A stretch of DNA of 48,405 bases, from assembly GCA_035765895.1 (NCBI GenBank), contig DASTWL010000094.1:1-48405 (forward strand). The letters are read 5' to 3'. The DNA is from Verrucomicrobiia bacterium (lineage in GTDB: Bacteria; Verrucomicrobiota; Verrucomicrobiia; Limisphaerales; DSYF01). The position numbers and the translations under genes are program-made. The notes under the pieces were generated by a model. That model was given only the letters and a program-made list of their open reading frames with translations. It was not told the DNA's origin and ran no database searches. Shown here one piece after another: positions 1-9,006 of the stretch; positions within the stretch are counted from its first letter, which is position 1; each line of letters starts with the position of its first letter.

Positions 1-1609
1 GCACCTGATGGGTTCCGTGACCGGACACCGGCATGCCGCTCAACTGCCGGTCGGAGATGTAATCGAATTGATACCCGGCGCCCCAGAGTTGCTGGGCGGT
101 TTTTCCGATGGGCTGCTCCTCAAACCAGTCGCGCGCGTGGACGGTCAGGTTGCGCACCGTTCCCTGCGGATCACTCCAGAAATCATGAAGCGGCCAGTAG
201 AGCAGAATGTCGTTGTCGGGCCGGCCGCGCTGGAGCACGGCCTGGCACCGCGCGGCGTAGGCGTTGAGCGCGGGCACATCGCGCCAGATCGAGTTGCGCG
301 GATTCATTTCGAAGCTGGCGTAAAAATGCCAGCCCGGCCAGCCGGCCTCGTCCGGCGAATAACACGTGCCGTGGTAGAACACGTGGTTCACCCCGCTCAG
401 AAACATGTCGTCCAACAGGAATTTCATTTCGCCGAGGGTCTCGGTGAAATGTTCGTCCAGCCACGTGCCCGTTTCCGCGCTGACCAGCGGCTTGCCGGCG
501 ACGTGCGCCGCGGACGAAGCGAACTTCGAGATGAGCCTGTTCCGGTCGCGGTAGAACATTTCCGTCTCGGGAATGTCCGCGTCCGCGTAGAGATCGAGCC
601 AGTTGCCGGGCGAACCGTGCGCTTCATTGCGGGTGATGAAGCCGTGGGCATGCGACCATTCCACCCATTGAGGAATGGTTTCCTCCGCCATGATGTCGGA
701 AACCGTCTCGCGATAATCGCACTTCACCCGGGCGGCACGGTCGGCCGGCCGGCCGGTCAAAAAAACGTCGAGCTCATCCTGCAAGCGATAGCCGCGGCGC
801 TTTTCAAATTCGGCGAAAAACACCGGCGACCAGTCCATCTTGTATTCGTAGGAATCGTGGTATTGCGCCCGCGGCTTCGGCCCCTCGTAGTGCGCGAACG
901 CCGCGTCAAACCAGCGCAGGTAATTGGTCATCGCCTCGGGATGGTCCAGGTTCAGCATCCACCCCTCTCCGCCGGGCGCCGCGCGCTTCACCTTTTGTCC
1001 GGACGGTTTTTGTGAGATGGCGTAAACGGTCCAGCTTCCCGTCGGCGCGCGCCAATTGACCGAGCCGTCGGCTTGCATCGCACCGGTCAAATCAACCTTC
1101 TGGCCGTCCGGTCCGAACGCCATCAACGCCTGGATCAGGGTTGGATCGAACGACGCCGGCAATTTGCCTCCCGCTGCCACGTTGAACTTGCGGCTGACCA
1201 TGATCGCGTTGGCCTCTTCATCCGTGACGTGCGGTCCGCCAAAACACCAGCCTGTTCCCGTGGTCATGTCCACGTCCATCCCCAGCCGCCGCGCCTCGCT
1301 CACGGTGAAGCTGAGCATCGCCATCCATTTGGGGCTGAGGTATTCGATGTAATTCGACTCCCAGCCTTTCGCGCCGTAAATCGGAATGATGTGGACGCCG
1401 CCCAGCCCCGCGGCGTGGTAACGGGCGAGTTCGCGGGCGATGTTGTTCGTGTCCACCGCGCTGCCCATCCACCACCAATACGTGTGCGGCCGGGCTTGCG
1501 TTTTGATTTCCGGCCATGCGAAAGGGTTTTCCGCCGCGCCAGCCGGACAACCACCCGCCACCAATGCTGCCAGCAAAAGGACGGCCGCCGTCTTCACCCA
1601 GGAGTTCAT
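1..1609 (-). CDS. GH106-like glycoside hydrolase (alpha-L-rhamnosidase type), 3' end cut by window edge
   Basis: Seen: an uninterrupted minus-strand frame from an ATG at 1609 to the window edge, about 535 codons with no stop. An in-frame ATG at 1618 is the alternative start. The N-terminus is a Sec or lipoprotein signal (hydrophobic run, then VAGGC), followed by PHTYWWWMGSAVD and AAGLGGVHIIPIYG. A later segment reads SYEYKMDWSPVFFAEFEKRR and then GYRL. Known: the aromatic YWWWMG stretch followed by a GLGG(V/I) strand, and the E/D-W-x-FxxxFxxRRGY segment, are typical of GH106 alpha-L-rhamnosidases and close relatives, which are usually 900-1100 residues. About half the protein is therefore missing here. 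Inferred role: periplasmic or surface release of rhamnose from plant or algal polysaccharide. The substrate cannot be read from sequence. It diverges from the TMEM175-like gene at 1771. Confidence 0.75.
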   Translation of the reverse strand, partial: MNSWVKTAAVLLLAALVAGGCPAGAAENPFAWPEIKTQARPHTYWWWMGSAVDTNNIARELARYHAAGLGGVHIIPIYGAKGWESNYIEYLSPKWMAMLSFTVSEARRLGMDVDMTTGTGWCFGGPHVTDEEANAIMVSRKFNVAAGGKLPASFDPTLIQALMAFGPDGQKVDLTGAMQADGSVNWRAPTGSWTVYAISQKPSGQKVKRAAPGGEGWMLNLDHPEAMTNYLRWFDAAFAHYEGPKPRAQYHDSYEYKMDWSPVFFAEFEKRRGYRLQDELDVFLTGRPADRAARVKCDYRETVSDIMAEETIPQWVEWSHAHGFITRNEAHGSPGNWLDLYADADIPETEMFYRDRNRLISKFASSAAHVAGKPLVSAETGTWLDEHFTETLGEMKFLLDDMFLSGVNHVFYHGTCYSPDEAGWPGWHFYASFEMNPRNSIWRDVPALNAYAARCQAVLQRGRPDNDILLYWPLHDFWSDPQGTVRNLTVHARDWFEEQPIGKTAQQLWGAGYQFDYISDRQLSGMPVSGHGTHQV

Positions 1610-1770
1610 GGCCGACATTCTGGAAGCAAACCCGCAGCCAGACAACCCTGCCCTGCGCATGGCCCTGTCGCCAAAAATGGGGACCGCTGCCGGCTGCCGT
1701 GCCGTCTTTCGCCGCCGGGCGTTGACCACAAGATTGCGGCGCGAACGTCGGCCGCGCTATCATGCGCGTC

Positions 1771-2364
1771 ATGGAAAAGAACCGGCTCGAAGCCTTCAGC
1801 GACGGCGTGCTGGCCATCATCATCACCATCATGGTGCTGGAGTTGAAGATGCCGGAGGGAGCGGACTGGGCCGCACTGAAACCCCGGCTGCCGGTGTTCC
1901 TGACCTACGTGCTGAGTTTCATCTATGTCGGCATTTATTGGAACAACCACCATCACCTCATCAAGGCGGTGCGCAAGGTCAACGCGGCGATGATGTGGGC
2001 CAACCTGCATCTGCTCTTCTGGCTTTCGCTGTTTCCCTTCGTGACCGGCTGGATGGGGGCCAACCATCTGGCGCCCATCCCCACGGCGCTTTACGGCGCC
2101 GTCATGTTGCAGGCGGCCATCGCCTATTACATTCTGCAGAACACCATCGTGGCGGAACTGGGACGCGACTCGAAACTGGCTGTCGCAATGGGCCGCGACT
2201 TCAAAGGGAAATTGTCGCCCATCCTTTACGCCCTCGCTGTCGGGCTTGCCTTTGTTAACCCGATCCTTTCGGCGATCATCTACATCCTGGTTGCGCTGAT
2301 ATGGTTCATCCCGGATCGCCGCATCGAGCGGGTCGTTCACGAGGACGAACATTCGCAAGTTTGA
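1771..2364 (+). CDS. TMEM175-family (DUF1211) potassium channel-like membrane protein
   Basis: The 197-residue hydrophobic protein opens with RLEAFSDGVLAIIITIMVLE. This matches the RxxxFSDGVxAI signature in the first helix of bacterial TMEM175 channels, which forms the selectivity filter in the tetramer. About six membrane segments can be read (near residues 10-27, 42-60, 75-95, 100-120, 150-170 and 172-190). The length is normal for the single-repeat bacterial form. I chose the ATG at 1771 (MEKNRLEAF) because family members usually start just before this motif. The ATG at 1762 adds three residues. No convincing Shine-Dalgarno sequence is visible for either start. Potassium leak conductance is inferred from family membership. 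No functional partner is evident nearby. Confidence 0.85.
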   Translation: MEKNRLEAFSDGVLAIIITIMVLELKMPEGADWAALKPRLPVFLTYVLSFIYVGIYWNNHHHLIKAVRKVNAAMMWANLHLLFWLSLFPFVTGWMGANHLAPIPTALYGAVMLQAAIAYYILQNTIVAELGRDSKLAVAMGRDFKGKLSPILYALAVGLAFVNPILSAIIYILVALIWFIPDRRIERVVHEDEHSQV

Positions 2365-2537
2365 ACGTTGTGCCAGGCGTGGCGCGGCCGTCATTCATCG
2401 CCCACCGTTGAATCGTTGCTCAAATCCGGCCCCCGGCGGCCCGGTTTTGCATTTGTGCCGTGGCACGGTTCGCGCTTTCTCGAAACTTCGACAGCCCAAG
2501 CGATTGCATGTGGCCGTCAGTGGACAAATCAACTCGC

Positions 2538-4088
2538 ATGAAAACAATCCGCCTGAACCATTCCCTGCTTGTGCTTGCCGTTTGCGCGGCCCAAACCGTC
2601 TCAGCCAGCAACCTCGTCGTCACCAGCCCCGCGGATGATGGCAGCCCCGGCACGCTGCGCGCCACCCTCGCGGCCGCGGCCGATGGCGACACCATCGATC
2701 TGACCGGCATCACCGGCACCATCGCCCTCGACGGTGAACAACTGGAGGTGGACAGCAGCGTGACCCTTCTGGGCCCGGGACCAGGCCAGTTGATTATCGA
2801 CGCGCAACAGGCCAGCCGCGTGTTCTACATTGCCCCGGCCACCACCGTAACGATTTCCGGTCTGACCATCGCGAACGGATACGATTCCGTGTTCAGTGAT
2901 GCGGCCGGCGGCGGAATCCTGAATGAGCTGGCCAGCTTGACGCTGACCAACTGTGTGTTGCTCGACAACTCGGCGGAACTGGGCGCTGGCATTTTCAACG
3001 ATGCCGGCCTGTTGCTCTTCGGCCAGCCGGGCGCCGCAACCCTCACGCTGATCGACTGCACGTTGGACGGGAACATCTCCGAGAACGGCGCGGGCGGCGC
3101 GATTCTGAACGCCAGCCTCTATACCGCCCCCGCGTCACTCGTCGTCCAGCGTTGCACCTTGAGCGGCAACTCGGCCGCGCATGGCGGCGGCATTTTCAAC
3201 ATGGGCAACGCCACGGCGCAGATCGTGAACTCCACATTGAGCGGCAACCTTGCCACCAGCCAGGCCGGCGGCGGCATCGACAACAGTCAAGGTGGTGTCG
3301 TGCGCCTCGACGGTTGCACCTTGAGCGGCAACAACGCCGTCAACGGCCAGGGCGGCGGCATTGCCGTGCAACAGGCCACGCTGCAAATCCGGAACACCCT
3401 GTTGAGCGCCGGAACCGCCGGAGCCAATTTGTGGGTGGATCCCGCTGTCGCCAGCACCATTCAATCCTTCGGCTACAACCTCAGCAGCGATGACGGCTCC
3501 GGCTGGCTCGCGGCAACAGGTGACCGTGTCAACACCGATCCGCTGCTCGGCCCGTTGCAGGACAATGGCGGCCCGACGGCCACGCACGCCCTGCTGCCCG
3601 GCAGCCCGGCCATCGACACCGGTGCAGCCACGGACATCGCCGGCTCTCCAATTGCAACCGACCAGCGTGGCCTCGCGCGACCGCAGGGCATCGCCGTCGA
3701 TGTGGGCGCGTTCGAAGTGGAACAGGCGCCCGCGCAACAGCACCAATATTCCTGGTCCGGCGTTCTGCAACCGCTCAACAGCGACGGCTCCTCGGTCGTC
3801 AAGGCGGGCAGCACCGTGCCGGTGAAGTTCATGCTCACCGGCGAGGATGCCGGCATCACGGATTTGACGGCCACCTTGAGCTTCGCCAACGTCAGCGGCA
3901 GCGGCGTGGGGGACCTCAATGCCGCAAACACCAAAGTTTACGGTGGCGGCAGTCAGTTCCGGTTCGACCCGGCCTCGGGGCAATACCTCTTCAACTGGAG
4001 CACGAAGGGCCTGGCCGCCGGAAGCTATCGGCTCTTCATCGACCTGGGCGACGGCGTGGAGCGCAGCGTTGACGTCACGTTGCGCTAG
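2538..4088 (+). CDS. Secreted parallel beta-helix protein with C-terminal PxKF domain
   Basis: A 516-residue exported protein. Residues 1-23 (MKTIRLNHSLLVLAVCAAQT...) form a clear Sec signal peptide. The start of the mature protein, LVVTSPADDGSPGTLRATLA, resembles the CSLREA-type leader of secreted pectin-lyase-fold proteins. Residues ~60-400 carry imperfect beta-helix rungs with recurring (C)TLSGN and GGGI(F/D)N motifs. The region ends in GPLQDNGGPTATHALLPGSP and DQRGLARP, which are hallmarks of choice-of-anchor/polymorphic outer-membrane-like repeats. The last ~115 residues, with VVKAGSTVPVKF, form a PxKF domain, an Ig-like module of unknown function. Polysaccharide binding or adhesion is only inferred. 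No catalytic residues are identifiable. The ATG at 2538 is preferred over an upstream in-frame start at 2460 because it places the signal peptide at the very N-terminus. Confidence 0.8.
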   Translation: MKTIRLNHSLLVLAVCAAQTVSASNLVVTSPADDGSPGTLRATLAAAADGDTIDLTGITGTIALDGEQLEVDSSVTLLGPGPGQLIIDAQQASRVFYIAPATTVTISGLTIANGYDSVFSDAAGGGILNELASLTLTNCVLLDNSAELGAGIFNDAGLLLFGQPGAATLTLIDCTLDGNISENGAGGAILNASLYTAPASLVVQRCTLSGNSAAHGGGIFNMGNATAQIVNSTLSGNLATSQAGGGIDNSQGGVVRLDGCTLSGNNAVNGQGGGIAVQQATLQIRNTLLSAGTAGANLWVDPAVASTIQSFGYNLSSDDGSGWLAATGDRVNTDPLLGPLQDNGGPTATHALLPGSPAIDTGAATDIAGSPIATDQRGLARPQGIAVDVGAFEVEQAPAQQHQYSWSGVLQPLNSDGSSVVKAGSTVPVKFMLTGEDAGITDLTATLSFANVSGSGVGDLNAANTKVYGGGSQFRFDPASGQYLFNWSTKGLAAGSYRLFIDLGDGVERSVDVTLR

Positions 4089-4110
4089 TTCGCAACCGGT
4101 CATCTTGCAA

Positions 4111-4155
4111 CACGGGCGTGGCTCCGGCTGGCGGACCACGCCCGTGACGTTTTTT
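4111..4155 (+). terminator. Rho-independent terminator after the beta-helix gene
   Basis: A perfect 11-bp stem, CACGGGCGTGG (4111-4121) with CCACGCCCGTG (4136-4146), encloses a 14-nt loop and is followed by ACG and six T (4150-4155). It lies 22 bases after the stop codon of the beta-helix gene and also separates it from the convergent LOG-family gene. Confidence 0.85.
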
Positions 4156-4188
4156 CGGAGGATTTGTCCGGCCCGCGCTGAGGCGAGG

Positions 4189-5289
4189 TCAATTGGCCGC
4201 CGCAACGGGCTGGTCACCGGAATTCCTGACCGTTCGCCGCTTCAATCCGCGCCGGATCGCCGGCAAGATGTCCTCAAGCTCATTCGCGACGGTGAACTCG
4301 TCAGGCGCACAAAACCCGCTAAGCAAATTAATCAAGGGATCCCAAAACCGCAGCCCCGCAGTATCCCGCCGGTTGAAGATGACGACCGGCTTGCCGTCCA
4401 TCAGCGGATTTTTCTGCCGCTTGAAAATCATCAAGGCCAGCAATTCCTGCACGGTGCCGGCGCCGCCCGGAAAAATAACGAAGGCACCCGAGTTCTCGAT
4501 CATCACCTCCATGCGGGTATAAATGTCAGGCCGGAGCCAGAAGTGCGCGAGACCGTCGGGCAGCCCTTCCAACTGGATGATGTGCGGCACGTTTGAACCG
4601 CCTGCCCAGCCGCCTGCTTCGACGGCGCCTTTCACCACCGCCCCCATGATGCCCGACCGGCCGGCTCCCGACACGCAGCCAATCCGGTTTTCGGCCAGCG
4701 TCCGCCCGATGGCTTCGCCGTCAGCAAGGTAATGCGGGTCTTCCAGGCTCGCGGAGCAAAACACACATGCGCTGCCATGGTAATCATCCGGCAAGGGGCG
4801 TTCCGCCACCGGCATTTCGGTTGTGCCCGCGTGGTGGCGCCCGGTTTCGGCCGGGCGCTGTGTTTTGGCCCGTTCCAGCGTGGTCAGCACTTCCTCCGGT
4901 GATTCCACCGTGAGAAGCACCTGTTCAAAGTCCTGCCGGATGGTGCCCAGCCGGCGCAGATGCGCGAGCACCGAAAAGAAAGGCGTCCATGAAGCGTCTT
5001 CGTTCAGGATGAGGGTCGGCTTGCCAATCAGGTGGCGGTCCAGGGTTTGAAAGCCTACGAAAATCGAAATGGCCTTGAACATGTCCTCCAACGTCGCGCC
5101 CGGAGTAAACACGAAGGCGTCCGACTCGACGATTTTGCGCTCGATGTTGGACAGCGTAATCCGCTGGTCACCGTTCGAATTGTAAATATCCCATCCGTTC
5201 GCGAAGAGCAGATAGAGCAACCGCGCCCGGGATGCGCGGTGCGGGTCGTGCGGTCCAACGACCGTTCCAGACAGTCTGATTTTTGCCAT
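4189..5289 (-). CDS. LOG-family (TIGR00730-like) Rossmann protein with two tandem domains
   Basis: A 366-residue protein. The C-terminal half (~190-350) carries CVSGAGRSGIMGAVVKGA and PGGAGTVQE. These correspond to the nucleotide-binding loop and PGGxGTxxE motif of LOG/YvdD proteins, which hydrolyse nucleoside 5'-monophosphates such as cytokinin ribotides and were historically misannotated as lysine decarboxylases. The N-terminal ~130 residues (GTVVGPHDPH..., ITLSNIERKIVESDAFVFTP) look like a second Rossmann domain of the same type that lacks the PGG motif. A typical single-domain LOG is ~190-220 residues, so this is a fusion or duplication. The ATG at 5289 is supported by AAGGA about six bases upstream. 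An open frame reaches 5424 but has no better start. The substrate is unknown. Confidence 0.8.
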   Translation of the reverse strand: MAKIRLSGTVVGPHDPHRASRARLLYLLFANGWDIYNSNGDQRITLSNIERKIVESDAFVFTPGATLEDMFKAISIFVGFQTLDRHLIGKPTLILNEDASWTPFFSVLAHLRRLGTIRQDFEQVLLTVESPEEVLTTLERAKTQRPAETGRHHAGTTEMPVAERPLPDDYHGSACVFCSASLEDPHYLADGEAIGRTLAENRIGCVSGAGRSGIMGAVVKGAVEAGGWAGGSNVPHIIQLEGLPDGLAHFWLRPDIYTRMEVMIENSGAFVIFPGGAGTVQELLALMIFKRQKNPLMDGKPVVIFNRRDTAGLRFWDPLINLLSGFCAPDEFTVANELEDILPAIRRGLKRRTVRNSGDQPVAAAN

Positions 5290-5402
5290 TGAAATCCTTG
5301 CCGTCCGCCCACCTTGCAACAGCCGGCGAGAAAAATCCAGCCCCACACCGGACGCCACCGACGCGGACAAGACCGGAACGCCGTCACCAAAGCGTTGCCG
5401 GC

Positions 5403-5434
5403 AAAAAAGGCGCCAGGGCATCAACCCTGGCGCC
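5403..5434 (-). terminator. Rho-independent terminator of the PfkB sugar kinase gene
   Basis: A perfect 10-bp stem, GGCGCCAGGG (5409-5418) with CCCTGGCGCC (5425-5434), has a 6-nt loop. Read on the minus strand the hairpin is followed directly by six T (A-run at 5403-5408). It sits 26 bases past the kinase stop codon. Confidence 0.88.
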
Positions 5435-5459
5435 CGTGGGAAGGATTTCGACGTGGAGG

Positions 5460-6542
5460 CTAACGTTGGATGCGGGCCGACCCGCCTTTGGCAAACGCTT
5501 TCACCTGCTCCACCGTCGCCATCGTTGTGTCGCCCGGGAACGTGGTCAGCAACGCGCCGTGCGACCAGCCGAGGTTGACCGCTTCCTGTTCCGAAGCACC
5601 GGTCAACAGGCCGTAGAAAAACCCCGCCGCGTAACCGTCGCCGCCGCCGACGCGGTCCACCACGTCCAGCTCACAGGTGGGCGATTGAAAGGTGTTGCCG
5701 TTCACCCACGCCACCGCGCCCCAGGTGTGGCGGTTCGTCGAATGCACCTCGCGCAGCGTGGTCGCCACGGCCTTCACATTCGGGAATTTTTTCACGGCCT
5801 TCTCGATGACCGCGTAGAACGCCGAAGGATCGAGCTTGGACTTGGCTTCGACGTCCTGACCTTCGATGCCAAGGCCCTTCTGCAAATCCTCCTCGTTGCC
5901 GACGAGCACGTCCACGTGCTGCACGATGCGACCCAGCACGTCGAGCGCCTTGGCCTGGCCACCCCAGATGTCCCAGAGCTTCTGGCGGTAGTTGAGATCA
6001 AACGACGTCACGGCGCCATGCGCCTTGGCCGTTTTCATCGCTTCGACGATGAGTTCACCGGTCGTCTCCGACAACGCGGCAAAAATCCCGCCGCTGTGGA
6101 ACCAGCGGACGCCCGCGCCAAAAATTTCCGGCCAGTTGAAATCCCCCGGCTTGAGCTGGCCGGCCGCTTCGTTGCTGCGGTTGTAAAACACCACCGGGGC
6201 GCGCACGCCCTGGCCGCGGTCGGAATACACCGTTGCCATGTTCGGGCCGCGCACGCCGTCGTGCTTGAACTTCCGATAAAACGGCTTCACGCCCATGGCC
6301 CGCACGCGTTCGGCGATGAGGTCGCCGATGGGATAATCCACCATCGCGGTCGTGATGCCGGTGTTCAGGCGGAAACAATCGGCCAGGTTCGCGGCCACGT
6401 TGAATTCGCCGCCGCTGACGTGGATGTCGCAGTGGTTCGCCTTGCGAAACGGGATGATGCCGGGATCCAGACGATGAACGAGCGCGCCGAGGGAGAGAAA
6501 ATCCAGCGCGCCGTTCGAGGGAATGTTCAAGCCAATGCTCAT
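5460..6542 (-). CDS. PfkB-family sugar kinase, probably 2-keto-3-deoxygluconate kinase
   Basis: A 360-residue ribokinase-fold enzyme. The N-terminal substrate region has GGEFNVAANLA near residue 45, the usual PfkB motif 1 region. The catalytic signature VVDRVGGGDGYAAGFFYGLL lies near residue 300 and contains the anion hole and general-base Asp (GGGD). FDLNYRQKLW near residue 185 is a common strand in KdgK-type members. Known: this subgroup phosphorylates keto-sugars such as 2-dehydro-3-deoxygluconate, feeding KDPG aldolase in uronate breakdown. The exact substrate here is an inference. The gene is single, with its own terminator immediately downstream. The ATG at 6542 begins MSIGLNIPSN. A longer open frame extends upstream, but residues before this ATG do not resemble the family and no Shine-Dalgarno sequence is visible. 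Confidence 0.8.
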   Translation of the reverse strand: MSIGLNIPSNGALDFLSLGALVHRLDPGIIPFRKANHCDIHVSGGEFNVAANLADCFRLNTGITTAMVDYPIGDLIAERVRAMGVKPFYRKFKHDGVRGPNMATVYSDRGQGVRAPVVFYNRSNEAAGQLKPGDFNWPEIFGAGVRWFHSGGIFAALSETTGELIVEAMKTAKAHGAVTSFDLNYRQKLWDIWGGQAKALDVLGRIVQHVDVLVGNEEDLQKGLGIEGQDVEAKSKLDPSAFYAVIEKAVKKFPNVKAVATTLREVHSTNRHTWGAVAWVNGNTFQSPTCELDVVDRVGGGDGYAAGFFYGLLTGASEQEAVNLGWSHGALLTTFPGDTTMATVEQVKAFAKGGSARIQR

Positions 6543-6714
6543 TTGTATGACGATTATTTTGGTTGCCGCCGGCGGGCTGACGAATGGCACAAGCGCTTTG
6601 CCCGGGCCATCAACGCATCCGGCGAACGCAGGAATTGTTATCAGAACGGGCGGCTTTGTCTTTCCTAATTCGTGCACCACATCCCCGGTTTTGTGCACGC
6701 CAGCCGGCCGGGCT

Positions 6715-9006
6715 TCAGTTGGCCTTCGCAGCGGCCACAGGCGGACCGGCACGCGGCTTGAACGGCTCAATGTTTCCTGCCTCGTCCAGCCACGGGAACC
6801 AGCGCCGCTGGTCCGCGGCTGCACCCAGTGCCGTCTGCGGACAACGGCGCACCAAGGCCTTGTAGAAAACATCGGCGGCCGGCGGAGCGGCGTATTTTAT
6901 CCACGTGCCCGCCTGCCACAACACCCGCGCCGTAGCGTCCGTGTTGTCGGGCATCAACTGCGCCGCCTCCCACGCAAGGCGCGTTGCGATGAAACGCCGA
7001 TACCAGCTCCGGTCCGGATACGCCGCGGAAGCGGCGACGCGTTCCCGCTCGTCGGCGCTCGTGGGCAGAGTGACCTGTCCCGCCGGCTGCAACCGGGCCG
7101 GCGGCGTGTCCGCGTAGGTAAACAACCCGCTGCAAATGCTCCAATCGGTTTCCGCTGGCGCCGCAAAAAAGTCGCCCTCATTCGTGAAAGCGATTTGCGC
7201 GGCCGTCCACAATGCGGCCGCGCGTTGCGCTTTTGAATTCGCTGGATTGTGGCCGACCGCGAGGCTGGCCAGATAAGCATCCAAATTCGTCCGGGTGGCG
7301 GATGCGAAGTAGGCTCGCGCCGCCGCCAGTTGCCCGGCGCGCACCAGGCGCGTGGCGAGCACGTGCCGGATTTCCGCGCCGAGGGTGGCGGCATCGTCTT
7401 CGGTGAAACCGTGAGCAGCATCAGCCGCGGCGCCCGCCGACGGCTCGGGCCAGTTGGCATCCACGTAACGTTTGAGTTCGTCGAGCGTCAACACCCGGCC
7501 TGCAACATACAAGGCATCCTCCACGTAACTGGAACGCAGCAGTGCGTCGAGCGCTTCGGTGTATTCACGCCGCGCCAGATGCAGCGCCCCCCATTCGCCC
7601 AGCAACTGGGTGCTCGCCGGGATCAAGCGAAAGCTGGAATGTTCCACCATCAACCGCTCCGGAAGCGCGGCGGCATGCGTCAACGGAACCACTTCGGATT
7701 CGCCCGGCGGAAACTGCCGCACGAGGCCGGCCAGCAGCGCGGCCGCCGGTTCCACCTTGCCGTCACGCAGCAGCAACTTCGCCTTGAGCCACTGGGCCGT
7801 CGGTGATTCGGGGGCGCGATCGATCCACCGTTGCGCGACCGCCCACTCGCCCGATTGATAGGCCGCCAGGGCCAGTTTCTCCGCCGAAGCCACGTCCCGC
7901 ACATTCGCGGCCTCAACCGCTTGCAGCCACAGGACCGCGGGCGATTCGACGTGATGCCATCCGCCCGCCGGTGCGACAAGGAAGCTCTGCCGCGCGAGTT
8001 GCCGGACCACCGGCTCCCAAAGCCGTCCGTCCACATCAACCGCCGGCTGCCGCCAGCCGCCGGACGTGAGGTAGGTGGTAATCACCCGCTGCGTGAGCGG
8101 ATTCTTCGCGAGCGGCGTCAGCCGGGTTGCCTGCTGCCGCAACGCCAAGGACGCGGTATAGCGCAAGGATTCGAACGCCGAAGAGTCGCCCGTCGCGGCT
8201 TGTTGGAGATAGAGCTCGATGGCGCGGTTAAAATCCTCGCGCCGCACCGCGAGCTGCGCCTCCCAACCCAGACTCGCCGCCGCCAGACCAAATCCATCCG
8301 CGAAGCCCGCCGCCGCCAGGGTCCGAGTCTCCTGAAAATACGCCACCGCCCGATCCGGTTGTGATTCACGACAGGCTTTGCCGAGCATGAACGCGGCCCA
8401 CGTGGAACGATAATGGCGCTCGGCCGGCGGACGTTTCAGCAGCGCCTGCCATGCGGCCATCGCGCCGTTGGTGTCGCCACCGGCCCAGGCCATCGCGCCG
8501 CGGAAGTAATCCGCAAATTCTCCGGGCAGACCGGCAGGAATCTGCACCTGGCCCGGCAAGAGTTGTGGCGGCGGATTGGTAAGGCTCGGCGCGTTCGTTG
8601 GCACCCAGGGAAGCTGCGTGCGTTCCCAGGCTCTACGTTGCTCGGCGAACTGCTGCAACGCGCGACGCTGGGTTTCATACTGGCGAAGCAATTGCAAGGC
8701 GCTTGCCAGCGGCAGGTCGCTCGCAGCCAGAGCCTGTTCCAACTCGGCCAAGTCAGCCCGCACCGTTGCGGCAGCCGGATCGTTGGTGGTGATCACCGCC
8801 CGGCCGATGGGCGCAGCCCGTTCCAGCGCGATGATTTCCCGTGTGAACATCGTTTCCGGCGCCACCAGCAGGCCGGCGCCGCCGCCGGGCAGGAGCCGGT
8901 TGGGAAAATCCGGCCCGCAGGCAAGCGCCCGCGCAACGCCGAGCAACAACGCCACGGCAGCGGCAAGCGGCCTAATTCCTTTGCAGTTCAAGTTGCACCT
9001 CGCCAT
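6715..9006 (-). CDS. Secreted helical-repeat (TPR-like) protein of unknown function, partner of the DUF3142 gene
   Basis: A 763-residue protein. An N-terminal signal peptide ends at about ALA|CGPDFPNRLL, so the mature protein would start with Cys, although the preceding residues are a poor lipobox. The rest is Ala/Leu/Trp-rich and predicted helical, with TPR-like segments (for example AVAYFQETRTL, AAAYQSGEWAVAQRWIDRA, LARREYTEALDALL) and no enzyme motif that I recognise. The start overlaps the end of the upstream DUF3142 gene by 35 bp in another frame, which implies a two-gene operon and possible translational coupling. The ATG at 9006 was chosen over 9030 because it gives a compact signal peptide. 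An internal GTG further downstream is also possible. A scaffold or envelope role is conceivable but not shown. Confidence 0.7.
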   Translation of the reverse strand: MARCNLNCKGIRPLAAAVALLLGVARALACGPDFPNRLLPGGGAGLLVAPETMFTREIIALERAAPIGRAVITTNDPAAATVRADLAELEQALAASDLPLASALQLLRQYETQRRALQQFAEQRRAWERTQLPWVPTNAPSLTNPPPQLLPGQVQIPAGLPGEFADYFRGAMAWAGGDTNGAMAAWQALLKRPPAERHYRSTWAAFMLGKACRESQPDRAVAYFQETRTLAAAGFADGFGLAAASLGWEAQLAVRREDFNRAIELYLQQAATGDSSAFESLRYTASLALRQQATRLTPLAKNPLTQRVITTYLTSGGWRQPAVDVDGRLWEPVVRQLARQSFLVAPAGGWHHVESPAVLWLQAVEAANVRDVASAEKLALAAYQSGEWAVAQRWIDRAPESPTAQWLKAKLLLRDGKVEPAAALLAGLVRQFPPGESEVVPLTHAAALPERLMVEHSSFRLIPASTQLLGEWGALHLARREYTEALDALLRSSYVEDALYVAGRVLTLDELKRYVDANWPEPSAGAAADAAHGFTEDDAATLGAEIRHVLATRLVRAGQLAAARAYFASATRTNLDAYLASLAVGHNPANSKAQRAAALWTAAQIAFTNEGDFFAAPAETDWSICSGLFTYADTPPARLQPAGQVTLPTSADERERVAASAAYPDRSWYRRFIATRLAWEAAQLMPDNTDATARVLWQAGTWIKYAAPPAADVFYKALVRRCPQTALGAAADQRRWFPWLDEAGNIEPFKPRAGPPVAAAKAN

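Noticed and set aside
8-1015. Plus-strand 335-codon frame at the window start
   Set aside because: It is a shadow of the GH106-like gene on the minus strand, with no signal, domain or ribosome binding site.
5283-6668. Plus-strand open frame of 461 codons opposite the PfkB kinase
   Set aside because: It is His/Arg/Val-rich with no recognisable domain. The opposite strand encodes a complete kinase with signature motifs and its own terminator.
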